Shown here piece by piece: positions 16,889-25,833 of a stretch of DNA of 64,000 nucleotides. Every line of letters starts with the position of its first letter. Position 1 is the stretch's first letter. The stretch comes from Billgrantia kenyensis (GTDB taxonomy: Bacteria > Pseudomonadota > Gammaproteobacteria > Pseudomonadales > Halomonadaceae): assembly GCF_013697085.1 (NCBI RefSeq), contig NZ_JACEFT010000021.1:1-64000 (forward strand), written 5' to 3'. The position numbers were made by a program, and so were the translations under genes. Under the pieces are notes generated by a model. The model did no database searches. It had not been told where the DNA came from and saw only the letters and a list, made by a program, of their open reading frames with translations.

Positions 16889-18199
16889 TCAGGCCTCCCT
16901 GGTCAGCCGAAACCCGGAGAAGGCCCAGCGCGCGTGCGGAGGGAAGAAGTTACGGTAGGTCAGGCGGATGTGGTCGGCCGGCGTGGCACAGCAGCCGCCC
17001 CGCAGCACCATTTGCCCGGACATGAACTTGCCGTTGTACTCGCCCAGCGTGCCCGGCAGGGTCTTGAAGCCCGGGTAGGGCCGATAGGCGCTGCCGGTCC
17101 ACTCCCAGACGTCACCGTACAGCTGGCCGGGAGCATCGGCACGAGTCGGCGCCGCTACCGGCTGCAAGTGATCGCTGTCGACGAAGTTGCCGCGCATCGC
17201 CACGTTGCGGGCAGCCACTTCCCACTCCGCCTCGCCGGGCAGGCGCGCTCCCGCCCAGCGGGCATAGGCGTCCGCCTCGAAGAAGCTCACATGCACCACC
17301 GGTGCACTGGGGTCGACCGGGCGGAGGCCTGCCAGGGTAAAGTGGTACCAGGTCCCCTCTCGCTTCACCCAGTAGAGCGGCGCGCGCCACCCCTCGAGCC
17401 CCACCTGCTGCCAGCCGTCGGAGAGCCAGAGTTCGGGACGCTCATAGCCTCCGTCTTGCATGAAGGCAATGAATTCCGCGTTGGTCACCGGGCGGTTGGC
17501 GATCTGGAACGCCTCGAGAAACTGGCGATGTCGAGGCCCCTCGTTGTCATAGGCAAATCCGCCATGGGGATCATGGCCGATCTCATGCAGGCCTTCGGCA
17601 TGTTCGATCCAGGCCGTCTCCGGCATGCCTCCTTCCGAGGCGGGCATCAGGTCGCCACGATAGGCGGGGCACAGCGGGTTCTGGGCCAGAATGTGCTTGA
17701 TGTCCATGAGCAGCAGCTCCTGGTGCTGCTGCTCGTGATGGAGACCCAGCTCGAGGCGCCGGAGGATCTCCTCGGCATGCTCTGGGGGCAGCGATTCGAG
17801 CAGCTCGGCCATAGCGTCATCGACATGGGCGCGGTAGCGGTAGACGTCGGCCACCGTCGGCCGCGACAGCGTGCCCCGCCGGGGCCGCGGAAAAGGCACG
17901 CCATGGGTCTCGTAGTAGGAGTTGAAAAGGGAGTCGTAGACGGGGTCGAGCGTTCGGTAGCGGGGCTGGAAGGGAGTGAGCAGGAAGGCTTCGAAGAACC
18001 AGGTGACGTGGGCCAGATGCCACTTCGGCGGGCTGACGTCATCCATGCTCTGGATGACATAGTCCTCGGTGCAAAGCGGCTCGCAGATCCGCTCCGAGGC
18101 CTGGCGAACGCGCTGGTAGCGTCTCAGCCACTCCTTGGTGTGCAGGGTATCCGGTGTCTCACGCTGAACGGGGCTTGCCAAATCATGGGCGAGGGGCAT
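16889..18199 (-). CDS. egtB: Hercynine oxygenase / sulfoxide synthase EgtB
   Basis: 436 residues. An N-terminal DinB-like four-helix domain has the iron-binding motif LGLHHEQQHQE (H-x3-H-x-E) at about residue 155, and the C-terminal FGE-sulfatase domain is seen as WEVAARN, GDVWEWTGSAYRPYPGF and GGCCATPADHIRLTYRNFF. EgtB joins hercynine to a thiol (gamma-Glu-Cys or Cys) with O2. GGAG lies six bases before the ATG. It precedes egtD on the same strand. Confidence 0.94.
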   Translation of the reverse strand: MPLAHDLASPVQRETPDTLHTKEWLRRYQRVRQASERICEPLCTEDYVIQSMDDVSPPKWHLAHVTWFFEAFLLTPFQPRYRTLDPVYDSLFNSYYETHGVPFPRPRRGTLSRPTVADVYRYRAHVDDAMAELLESLPPEHAEEILRRLELGLHHEQQHQELLLMDIKHILAQNPLCPAYRGDLMPASEGGMPETAWIEHAEGLHEIGHDPHGGFAYDNEGPRHRQFLEAFQIANRPVTNAEFIAFMQDGGYERPELWLSDGWQQVGLEGWRAPLYWVKREGTWYHFTLAGLRPVDPSAPVVHVSFFEADAYARWAGARLPGEAEWEVAARNVAMRGNFVDSDHLQPVAAPTRADAPGQLYGDVWEWTGSAYRPYPGFKTLPGTLGEYNGKFMSGQMVLRGGCCATPADHIRLTYRNFFPPHARWAFSGFRLTREA

Positions 18200-18309
18200 G
18201 GCGCACTCCTGTGACGAACCATATCCGGGACGAACCGATTACCCAAGCGTAGAACGCCCGCGGGATTGCCTCGGTTACGTTGGGTAAGGTTTTGTCACAC
18301 GCCAGGCAG

Positions 18310-19515
18310 CTAGACCGAGAGCCCACAGGCCACGCCGGAGGCCCAGGCCCACTGGAAATTGTAGCCGCCTAGCTCACCGGTCACGTCGAGCACCTCCCCG
18401 ATGAAGCGCAGCTGAGGCAGGCCCTCGACGCTGAAATCCCGAGACGAGATTCCCCGGGTATCGACACCGCCCTGGGTGACCTCGGCGGTGCGCCAGCCCT
18501 CGGTGCCTGCAGGCTTGAGGCGCCAGCCGCCAAGACGTTCGCGCCATGCCTCGATGCGGGCATTGGAGAGCTCGGCAAGGGTGGGATCCTCGACGTACCA
18601 CTCTACCAGTGCCTGGGCCAGCCGCCGAGGCAGGCGTTCGGCAAGCCAGGTGGAGAGCTGGCGGCGCGGCGTGTCACGGCGAGCCGCGGCCAGCGCTTCG
18701 CCGACTGACACGCCCGGAAGCAGGTCGATCTCGAGCTCGTCGCCGGGCAGCCAGTAGCTCGAGATCTGCAGCATGCCGGGGCCGGAGAGGCCGCGATGGG
18801 TGAACAGCATCGGTTCACGGTAGCAGCGGTCACGGCCCGGCCCCAGGCGCTGGCCGTCACGAATCGTGCTCACTGCCACGTCGCAGGCCACCCCGGCCAG
18901 GTCGGCGGCACGGGCCTTCCATTGGGAAGTCAGGGTAAAGGGCACCAGGGCCGGCCGTGTCTCGGTCACCGTCAGGCCGAACTGGCGGGCGATCTCGTAG
19001 CCGAAACCGGTCGCCCCCATGGTGGGAATCGACAGCCCACCGGTGGCAATCACTACGGCGCCGGCCTCGATTAGTCCGCAGGAGGTCGCCAGCTGCATCC
19101 CCTCGCCCTGGCGCTCGATGCGCTCCACCGCGGTCTTCAGGCGCAGCTCGACCCCCGCCCATTCGCACTCGGTGAGCAACACCTCGAGCAGATCCTTGGC
19201 CGAGTGGGCGCAGAACAGCTGCCCCGGGGCCTTTTCCACATACTCGAGCCCATGGCGCTCGACCAGTTCGACGAAGTGCTCGGGGCGATAGCGCTTGAGC
19301 GCCGAAATACAGAAACGCGGATTGGAGGAAAAGAAATTGCTCGGGCCGGTGGCCAGGTTGGTGAAGTTGCAGCGCCCTCCCCCCGACATGAGGATCTTCT
19401 TGCCCGGCTTGTTGGCGTGGTCGAGCACCAGCACCCTCTGACCGGCATAGCCAGCGGTGAGCGCACACATCAGCCCGGCGGCGCCCGCACCGACTACCAC
19501 TACATCCGCTTTCAT
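18310..19515 (-). CDS. BaiN/HI0933-family FAD flavoprotein
   Basis: 401 residues. The N-terminal dinucleotide-binding motif VVVGAGAAGLMCALTAG is followed by the family signature KPGKKILMSGGGRCNFTN, and the C-terminus shows GGVDTRGISSR and GGYNFQWAWASG, as in E. coli YhiN and BaiN-type oxidoreductases. It binds FAD; the physiological substrate is not known. GGAG precedes the ATG. It is transcribed toward egtB with 110 bp between them and diverges from the TctC-type gene. Confidence 0.9.
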   Translation of the reverse strand: MKADVVVVGAGAAGLMCALTAGYAGQRVLVLDHANKPGKKILMSGGGRCNFTNLATGPSNFFSSNPRFCISALKRYRPEHFVELVERHGLEYVEKAPGQLFCAHSAKDLLEVLLTECEWAGVELRLKTAVERIERQGEGMQLATSCGLIEAGAVVIATGGLSIPTMGATGFGYEIARQFGLTVTETRPALVPFTLTSQWKARAADLAGVACDVAVSTIRDGQRLGPGRDRCYREPMLFTHRGLSGPGMLQISSYWLPGDELEIDLLPGVSVGEALAAARRDTPRRQLSTWLAERLPRRLAQALVEWYVEDPTLAELSNARIEAWRERLGGWRLKPAGTEGWRTAEVTQGGVDTRGISSRDFSVEGLPQLRFIGEVLDVTGELGGYNFQWAWASGVACGLSV

Positions 19516-19674
19516 GCTCCACCCCGGGCGTGTCCGAAAACTGTCGAAAAAGGGAGACGCATTCTAGCAGCCACGACCTCACGAGACACGGCGGGGGAGG
19601 ATAATCGCTTCGTTAGTGTGCTAGGTTTACATCGCCAACAGAAGAAACTTCATTCAAAAAATCGAGGCACAATA

Positions 19675-20646
19675 ATGATGTATCCGAAGAAGGCAACTGC
19701 TGTCAGCACTGCTGTGATCGCATCGGCCCTGGCACTGGGAGCAAGCAGCGCCCTGGCCGACGACTTTCCCAGCCAGCCGCTCACCATGGTGATCGGATTT
19801 GGCGCCGGCGGCAGCACCGACATCCAGGGGCGCGTGCTGGCCAACGTGCTCGAAGACGAACTGGGCCAGCCGGTCAACGTGGTGAACCAGCCCGGGGCCG
19901 GCATGGGAGTGGCCCTGACCCGACTGGCCAACAGCAGCGACGAGGGCTACACCTTCCTCTACGGCCCCTCCTCGCCGCTCACCTTCGCCCCGCTGGCGTT
20001 GGAAACCGACTATGAGCTGGACGACTTCCGCTACGTTGCCGGCGTCTCCCTGGCCCAGGCCGGCTTCGTCACCGGCGAGGATCGCCCCTTCGGCGACAGC
20101 TGGGAAGAGCTGGTGGAATATGCCCGCGACAACCCCGGCGTGAGCTACGCCACCCAGACCGCTCAGGACCGACTCATCATCGAGTACATCGCCGAGCAGG
20201 AAGGACTCGACCTGCGCATCGTGCCCACCGAAGGCGGCTCGGGCATGGCACCGCTGATCCTTTCCGGCGATGTCGATTTCGCCTACAGCGGCGGCACCCA
20301 CTCAGGCTACGCCGACAGTGGCGAGATGCCGGTACTGCTGAGCCTCGCTGCCGACCGCCTGGTGGCCTTTCCCGACGCCCCCACCCTGGTCGAAGCAGGC
20401 TACGACATCACCCCGGGGGACATCCTGATGGCCGTGCTGCCCCAGGACGTTCCCGACGAACGTGCCGAGCGCCTGGCCGAGGCCATGCAGGCCGCCACCC
20501 AGGACGAGCGCTTCATCGAAGTCACCGAGGAGCGCCTGCTGCTGCCGGTAAACTACATGGATGAAGAAGAACTCACCGACACCCTGAATGAGCAGCGTGA
20601 CGCCTTTGCCGCGCTGATCGAAGAAATGGGCGGTGTGGAAGAGTGA
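19675..20646 (+). CDS. TctC/Bug-family tripartite tricarboxylate substrate-binding protein
   Basis: 323 residues with a signal peptide (to ALADD, about residue 28) and the family pattern FPSQPLTMVIGFGAGGSTDIQGR, followed by the two-lobed Bug fold (GGSGMAPLILSGDVDF, FPDAPTLVEAGYD). Such periplasmic proteins feed organic acids such as citrate, tartrate or protocatechuate to TctAB. No tctA or tctB gene is nearby, so it is an orphan receptor or relies on a distant permease. GAGG precedes two adjacent ATG codons; 19675 is the better spaced. Confidence 0.9.
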   Translation: MMYPKKATAVSTAVIASALALGASSALADDFPSQPLTMVIGFGAGGSTDIQGRVLANVLEDELGQPVNVVNQPGAGMGVALTRLANSSDEGYTFLYGPSSPLTFAPLALETDYELDDFRYVAGVSLAQAGFVTGEDRPFGDSWEELVEYARDNPGVSYATQTAQDRLIIEYIAEQEGLDLRIVPTEGGSGMAPLILSGDVDFAYSGGTHSGYADSGEMPVLLSLAADRLVAFPDAPTLVEAGYDITPGDILMAVLPQDVPDERAERLAEAMQAATQDERFIEVTEERLLLPVNYMDEEELTDTLNEQRDAFAALIEEMGGVEE

Positions 20647-20652
20647 TGGATC

Positions 20653-20677
20653 GGGCCGGCTGCCCAGGAGCCGGCCC
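20653..20677 (+). terminator. Hairpin after the TctC-type gene
   Basis: GGGCCGGCT and AGCCGGCCC form a perfect 9-bp stem with a 7-base loop, seven bases after the stop codon. There is no T run, so it may end transcription only partly or with Rho. The remainder of the gap to 20959 holds the promoter region described next and nothing else I can support. Confidence 0.45.
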
Positions 20678-20797
20678 TACTCTGCGGCACTTCCCCTCAT
20701 TTCGCACCTCCTCTCGAATCGCGATGCGCCTCCTCCCGCAGGGTCAGCCCCGTGATCATGACGCCATCGCTATTCCATAGGCGACCGCCTACGGTGA

Positions 20798-20835
20798 TTC
20801 CCACCATATATCCCGCCCATGTATAATAGTTGTAC
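20798..20835 (+). promoter_or_regulatory. RND operon promoter overlapped by an inverted repeat
   Basis: A perfect TATAAT (20822-20827) has a weak -35 (TTCCCA, 20798-20803) 18 bp upstream. The -10 lies inside GTATAATAGTTGTAC (20821-20835), an imperfect dyad of the form GTAyAAy-N-rTTrTAC. Overlap of a dyad with the -10 is the usual arrangement for repression by a TetR- or MarR-type regulator of efflux genes; which regulator is unknown. Confidence 0.45.
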
Positions 20836-20959
20836 AGCTTCATTGGATAACCGTTTCCGCATTGTTGTCACACTTGCAACGCGCAGGAATACGTAGCCTG
20901 ATAAAGGCTGGCCAGGAAGGCCTGCCTTCTCATGCTGCCTGAACAAGACAAGAGCCCTC

Positions 20960-22081
20960 ATGAACACATCGCGACCCGTTTACCTCCAGCCGGCCCAGCG
21001 GTTGGCCTCGATGGCCATGCTGCTGTGCCTGGCCGTTCTACTCGCCATGACGCTGCCGCCCGCCGCCGCCCAGGAGCGCCCGGCGGTGATCGGCGCCCGC
21101 GCTGTCGTACAGTCCTGGTCCGACCCGCTCGAGGCGCTGGGTACGCTGCGCGCCGACGAGAGCGTGACGCTCTCGGCCACGGTGACCGAGATCGTCGCCG
21201 AGCTGAACTTTCGTGACGGCGAGGTGGTGGAGGCCGGGCAGCTGCTGATCCGGCTGGAAGATGGCGAGGAGCAGGCCCAGCTGCGCGTCGCCCAGGCGCT
21301 GCGCGACGAACGCCGCGGCAGCGTGGAGCGGCTGACCCAGCTGCAGAGCCGCAACATGGCGCCGCGGGCCGACGTGGAGGACAGCCAGGCCCGCCTGCGC
21401 CAGGCAGAGGCGGAGGTACAGGCGCTCGAGGCACGGCTCTCCAACTATCGCCTGCGCGCCCCCTTCGCCGGCCGCGTCGGCTTTCGCAACATCAGCGTGG
21501 GCAGCCTGGTCTCCCCGGGCACCCAGCTCGTGACCCTCGACAAGCTCGACGTCATGAAGCTCGACTTCAGCGTCCCGGAGTCGTTCCTGGCAATCCTCGA
21601 GCCGGGCCTGCCGCTTTCCGCCCGCAGCGCCGCCTTCCCCGGTGAGCTATTCGAAGGCGAGGTCAGCAGCGTCGGCTCCAGGGTCGACCCGGTGAGCCGC
21701 AGCATCACGGTGCGCGCCGAGCTGGAGAACCCGGGGCTGCGCCTGCGCCCCGGGATGCTCATGGAGGTGGTACTGCAGCGCAGCCCGCGTCAGGCGGTGG
21801 TGGTGCCCGAGTCGGTGCTGATTCCCAGCGGCGACAAGCAGTACGTGTTGCTGATCGACGAGGCCGATGAATACCGCCTGGTACGCCGGCAAGTTCGCGT
21901 CGGCGAGCGGCGCGTCGGCCAGGCCGAGATTCTGGAGGGCCTGGAGGACGGGGAGCTGGTCGTGACCCACGGCCTGCAGCGCGCCCATGAGGGCGACCAG
22001 GTTCGACTGCTCGGCATCGCCGATGACGACACCTCGATTCGCGACATACTCGAGGCCAATCGCAGCGAGGAAAATGCCTGA
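20960..22081 (+). CDS. RND efflux periplasmic adaptor (membrane fusion protein)
   Basis: 373 residues with an N-terminal membrane or signal segment (about 14-37), barrel-sandwich lipoyl halves (LSATVTEIVAELNFRDGEVVEAGQ and LRAPFAGRVGFRNISVGS, quoted in part), a helical hairpin between them (about 95-150) and a beta-barrel domain with GEVSSVGSRVDPVSRSITVRA. This is the adaptor of a tripartite efflux pump that connects the permease to an outer-membrane channel. Its TGA overlaps the permease ATG (TGATG). The substrate is unknown. Confidence 0.93.
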   Translation: MNTSRPVYLQPAQRLASMAMLLCLAVLLAMTLPPAAAQERPAVIGARAVVQSWSDPLEALGTLRADESVTLSATVTEIVAELNFRDGEVVEAGQLLIRLEDGEEQAQLRVAQALRDERRGSVERLTQLQSRNMAPRADVEDSQARLRQAEAEVQALEARLSNYRLRAPFAGRVGFRNISVGSLVSPGTQLVTLDKLDVMKLDFSVPESFLAILEPGLPLSARSAAFPGELFEGEVSSVGSRVDPVSRSITVRAELENPGLRLRPGMLMEVVLQRSPRQAVVVPESVLIPSGDKQYVLLIDEADEYRLVRRQVRVGERRVGQAEILEGLEDGELVVTHGLQRAHEGDQVRLLGIADDDTSIRDILEANRSEENA

Positions 22082-25000
22082 TGCGGCTCTCGGACATCTC
22101 GGTTCAGCGGCCGGTACTCGCCACCGTCTTGGCGCTGCTGATCGTCGCCTTCGGGCTGCTCGCCCTGCAGCGGCTGCCGTTGCAGGAGTACCCCGCCATC
22201 GACCCACCGGTAGTCAGCATCGATACGCGCTACCCCGGCGCCTCGGCCAGCGTGGTGGAATCGCGTATCACGCAGGTGCTCGAGGACCGCATCGCCGGCG
22301 TCGAGGGCATCGAGCTGATCACCTCTTCCAGCGAGGACGGTCGTTCGCGCATCAATATCGAGTTCCGCCTCGACATGGAGATCGACGCGGCGGCCAATGA
22401 CATCCGCGACCGTATCTCCGGTGCGCTGCGCAACCTGCCCACCGAGGCCGACCCACCCGAGGTGCAGAAGGCCGACTCCAGCGAGGAGGTGGTGCTATGG
22501 CTCTCGCTCTCCGGTGCCGGCTATACCATTCCCGAGCTCACCGACTACGCCGAACGCTACCTGGTGGACGGCTTCTCGGTGCAGCCCGGCGTGGCCCGCG
22601 TGCGGGTCGGCGGCGGGCGCGAGTACGCCATGCGGGTATGGCTCGACCGCAATGCCCTGGCGGCGCGCAACCTCACCGTCAGCGACGTGGAGAGCGCGCT
22701 GCGGGCGGAGAACGTCGAGCTGCCGGCAGGATCGATCGAATCCCGCGATCGTCAGTTCGTGGTGCGCCTGCCCCGCGCCTTCGCCGAGCCGGGCGACTTC
22801 GATCGGCTGGCCCTGGCCCAGGGCGACGACGGCTACCTGGTGCGCCTGGGCGACGTGGCGCGGGTGGAGATCGGCTCGGTGGAGGATCGCTCGATCTTCC
22901 GCGCCAACGGCGTGCCGATGGTGGGGCTGGGGATCATGAAGCAGTCCACCGCCAACGTCCTGGAAGTCTCCCAGGGGGTGCAGGCGGAGCTCGACCGGGT
23001 TCAAGCCAGCCTGCCCGACGGCATGACCCTGAGCCTCAACTATGACGCCTCGGTGTTCGTCTCGGGCGCCATCCAGCAGGTAGTGATCACCCTGTTCATC
23101 GCCCTGGGGCTGGTGGTGGTGGTGATCTTCATGTTCCTCGGCAACGTGCGCACCACCCTGATCCCCGCGGTGACGGTACCGATTGCCATCATCGGCGCCT
23201 TCATGGCCCTGGCGCTGATGGGCTTTTCCATCAACCTGCTCACCCTGTTGGCTCTGGTACTCGCCATCGGCCTGATCGTCGACGATGCCATCGTGGTACT
23301 GGAAAACATTCACCGACGCATGCACGACTACGGCGAGACGCCGCTGGTGGCGGCCTTCCGCGGCACGCGCCAGATCGCTTTCGCCGTGATTGCCACCACC
23401 CTGGTCTTGATCGCGGTGTTCGTGCCGCTGGGCTTTCTGCAGGGCAATGTCGGACGCCTGTTCTCCGAATTCGCCCTGACCATGGCCGCCGCCGTGGCCA
23501 TCTCCAGCGTACTGGCGCTGTCGCTGACGCCGATGATGGCCTCGAAGATCCTCAAGCCATCGATGCACGACAGCCGCATCGCCCACGGCGTCCAGTGGCT
23601 GCTGGAGTTCTCCCAGCGCATCTACCGCACCCTGCTTGGCGCCGTGCTGAAGGCACGCCTGGCGGTGCTGGCGGTATTCGTCGGCCTGATCGGCGCCACG
23701 GCCTGGCTCGCCGACCGGCTGCCGAGCGAATACACCCCGCAGGAGGATCGCGGCAGCTTCATCATCCTGGTGAATGGCCCGGAAGGTGCCACCTTCGACT
23801 ACATCATGGATTACATGGACGAGATCGAGACGCGCCTGGAGCCGATGCTCGACAGCGGCGAACTGGAGCGGGTGGTGGTGCGGGCACCACGCGGCTTCGG
23901 CAACATCGAGAACTTCAACAACGGCTTCGCCATCATCAGCATGGCCGAATGGGGCGAGCGTCGCGACGCCTGGACCATCATGAACGAGGTACGCGACGAG
24001 CTTGCCGGCCTGCCCGGCGTACAGGCCTTCCCGGTCATGCGCCAGGGCTTCGGCCAGCGCATCAGCAAGCCGGTGGAGTTCGTGCTGGGCGGCGGCACCT
24101 ACGAGGAGCTGGCCGAATGGCGCGACTTGCTGATGGAGCATGTGCGCGAGGACAACCCCCGACTCATCGGCCTGGACAGCAACTACCGGGAAACCCAGCC
24201 TCAGCTGCGGGTCCAGATCGACTACGATCGCGCCGCAGACCTGGGCGTGACGGTCACCGAGATCGGCCGCACCCTGGAGGTGATGCTGGGCGGGCGTAAC
24301 GTGACCCGCTACCTCGACAATGGCCAGGAGTATGACGTCATCGTCGAGGGCGACCGCGCCAGCCAGTCGAGTCCGCGCGCGCTGGACAACATCCAGGTGC
24401 GCTCGGCAAGGACCGGGGAGCTGATTCCCCTGGCCAGCCTGGTGAGCTTTTCCGAGGAGGCCGGTGCGAGCACGCTCAACCGCTTCAATCGCCTGCGCGC
24501 CATCACCATCGAAGCCAACCTGGCAGACGGCTACTCGCTGGGCGAGGCGCTCGACTACCTCGAGGCCGCTGCGGCGGAGGTCCTCCCGGCCCAGGCGCAA
24601 ACCGACGTCAGCGGCGCCTCACGGGACTTCCGCCTGGCCAGCGGTGCCACCACCTACCTGCTGATCCTGGGTGGCCTGGTGGTGTTCCTGGTACTGGCGG
24701 CGCAGTTCGAGAGCTTCATTCACCCCTTCGTCATCATGCTCACCGTGCCACTGGCCATGAGCGGCGCCATGCTCGGGCTGTTCGTGACCGGCCAGTCGCT
24801 GAACATCTATAGCCAGGTGGGACTGGTCATGCTGATCGGGCTGGCTTCAAAGAACGGCATCCTGATCGTCGAGTTCGCCAACCAGCTGCGCGATCAGGGG
24901 CTGGCTTTCCGCGACGCCCTGATCGATGCCTCGGTGACCCGCCTACGGCCGATCCTGATGACTGCCGTGACCACCATGGCCGGCTCCATCCCGCTGATCG

Positions 25001-25197
25001 TTTCCACCGGCGCCGGCTCGGAGTCGCGCATGGTCATCGGCACCGTGATACTGACCGGCGTGGCTGCCGCCACCTTCTTTACGCTGTTCGTGGTGCCGGT
25101 GGCCTACGATCTGCTGGCCCGCCGGACCGGCTCGCCGGGAGACGTAAAGCGCCGCCTGGAAAGCGAGATGGCCAAGGCTCCCGCCGAACCGCGCTGA
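22081..25197 (+). CDS. RND multidrug efflux permease
   Basis: 1038 residues, typical HAE-1/RND length with 12 transmembrane helices and two large periplasmic loops. The proton-relay Asp pair is D401-D402 in GLIVDDAIVVLENIHRRM. The N-terminus (LSDISVQRPVLATVLALLIV) and QLPLQEYPAIDPPVV-like motif (here RLPLQEYPAIDPP) are characteristic of the MexI/VmeK-like branch. No outer-membrane factor gene follows, so a TolC-like channel encoded elsewhere is likely used. A strong hairpin terminator lies 33 bp after the stop. Confidence 0.95.
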   Translation: MRLSDISVQRPVLATVLALLIVAFGLLALQRLPLQEYPAIDPPVVSIDTRYPGASASVVESRITQVLEDRIAGVEGIELITSSSEDGRSRINIEFRLDMEIDAAANDIRDRISGALRNLPTEADPPEVQKADSSEEVVLWLSLSGAGYTIPELTDYAERYLVDGFSVQPGVARVRVGGGREYAMRVWLDRNALAARNLTVSDVESALRAENVELPAGSIESRDRQFVVRLPRAFAEPGDFDRLALAQGDDGYLVRLGDVARVEIGSVEDRSIFRANGVPMVGLGIMKQSTANVLEVSQGVQAELDRVQASLPDGMTLSLNYDASVFVSGAIQQVVITLFIALGLVVVVIFMFLGNVRTTLIPAVTVPIAIIGAFMALALMGFSINLLTLLALVLAIGLIVDDAIVVLENIHRRMHDYGETPLVAAFRGTRQIAFAVIATTLVLIAVFVPLGFLQGNVGRLFSEFALTMAAAVAISSVLALSLTPMMASKILKPSMHDSRIAHGVQWLLEFSQRIYRTLLGAVLKARLAVLAVFVGLIGATAWLADRLPSEYTPQEDRGSFIILVNGPEGATFDYIMDYMDEIETRLEPMLDSGELERVVVRAPRGFGNIENFNNGFAIISMAEWGERRDAWTIMNEVRDELAGLPGVQAFPVMRQGFGQRISKPVEFVLGGGTYEELAEWRDLLMEHVREDNPRLIGLDSNYRETQPQLRVQIDYDRAADLGVTVTEIGRTLEVMLGGRNVTRYLDNGQEYDVIVEGDRASQSSPRALDNIQVRSARTGELIPLASLVSFSEEAGASTLNRFNRLRAITIEANLADGYSLGEALDYLEAAAAEVLPAQAQTDVSGASRDFRLASGATTYLLILGGLVVFLVLAAQFESFIHPFVIMLTVPLAMSGAMLGLFVTGQSLNIYSQVGLVMLIGLASKNGILIVEFANQLRDQGLAFRDALIDASVTRLRPILMTAVTTMAGSIPLIVSTGAGSESRMVIGTVILTGVAAATFFTLFVVPVAYDLLARRTGSPGDVKRRLESEMAKAPAEPR

Positions 25198-25230
25198 GCC
25201 TGGGCCTCTGGCGCAAGGCCCGGCTGCCGT

Positions 25231-25268
25231 AACGCAAGAGGGCCACCCTTGGGTGGCCCTCTTGCGTT
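25231..25268. terminator. Bidirectional terminator
   Basis: AACGCAAGAGGGCCACCC pairs perfectly with GGGTGGCCCTCTTGCGTT, an 18-bp stem with almost no loop. It sits between the 3' ends of the RND permease and the convergent DUF3617 gene and can serve both. Confidence 0.8.
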
Positions 25269-25284
25269 CAGCGCATTCCGGCTA

Positions 25285-25710
25285 TCAGCAGTCGCCGATA
25301 CGCTCACCATCGATGGTGGTTTCCATGCGCATCTGACCCATCGGTGAGTCGGTATCGATATTGACGCTGCCTTCGACCCGCTCACCCAGGAAATCCATGC
25401 GACCGTCGATATTTGCCTCGCCTCCCTCGGCATGGCAAACCATGCGGTAATCGACGCCGTCCACGGAGACGTTGTGCTCCAGAAGCTCGCAGCCTTCCTC
25501 GACTTCAAGGAACTGGAAGTCGGCATCGTCCAGGTCGCCTTGCACGATGCACTCCTGATGACTTTCCGTCTGATCGGGAATCGGCACATCGCCCTTGACG
25601 GAAGTGGTGCTGGTGAACTGCCACTGGCCAGGCACGATATTGGGCGTCTCGGCCAGGGCCGAAAGCGGTAGCAGCAGCACGGCAGCGGCAACCAAGGGAC
25701 GTAAGGACAT
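25285..25710 (-). CDS. DUF3617 periplasmic protein
   Basis: 141 residues with a signal peptide (LVAAAVLLLPLSALAE) and a small beta-rich domain with the DUF3617 traits: PGQWQFTST near the start, ESHQECI and a C-terminal MRMETTIDGERIGDC. Three or four Cys probably form disulfides in the periplasm. The ATG at 25710 has GGAGA upstream and starts the signal peptide; an in-frame upstream start would add 27 non-hydrophobic residues. Function unknown. Confidence 0.85.
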   Translation of the reverse strand: MSLRPLVAAAVLLLPLSALAETPNIVPGQWQFTSTTSVKGDVPIPDQTESHQECIVQGDLDDADFQFLEVEEGCELLEHNVSVDGVDYRMVCHAEGGEANIDGRMDFLGERVEGSVNIDTDSPMGQMRMETTIDGERIGDC

Positions 25711-25833
25711 GTCATTCTCCGTTGTGTTGAAAGGCTTGGTCGAGGAGGCCCGCTCCTCAAGCGACACGATGGCCCAGCTTACCTCAGCCAAAGCGGGAAA
25801 AGGAGGGAAAAACCGCAGCGATCATCCCCTCCA

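Noticed and set aside
22495..24600. 701-codon open frame antisense to the RND permease
   Set aside because: Long antisense frames are expected opposite GC-rich genes with G/C third positions; it has no start signal and low-complexity His/Gln-rich content.
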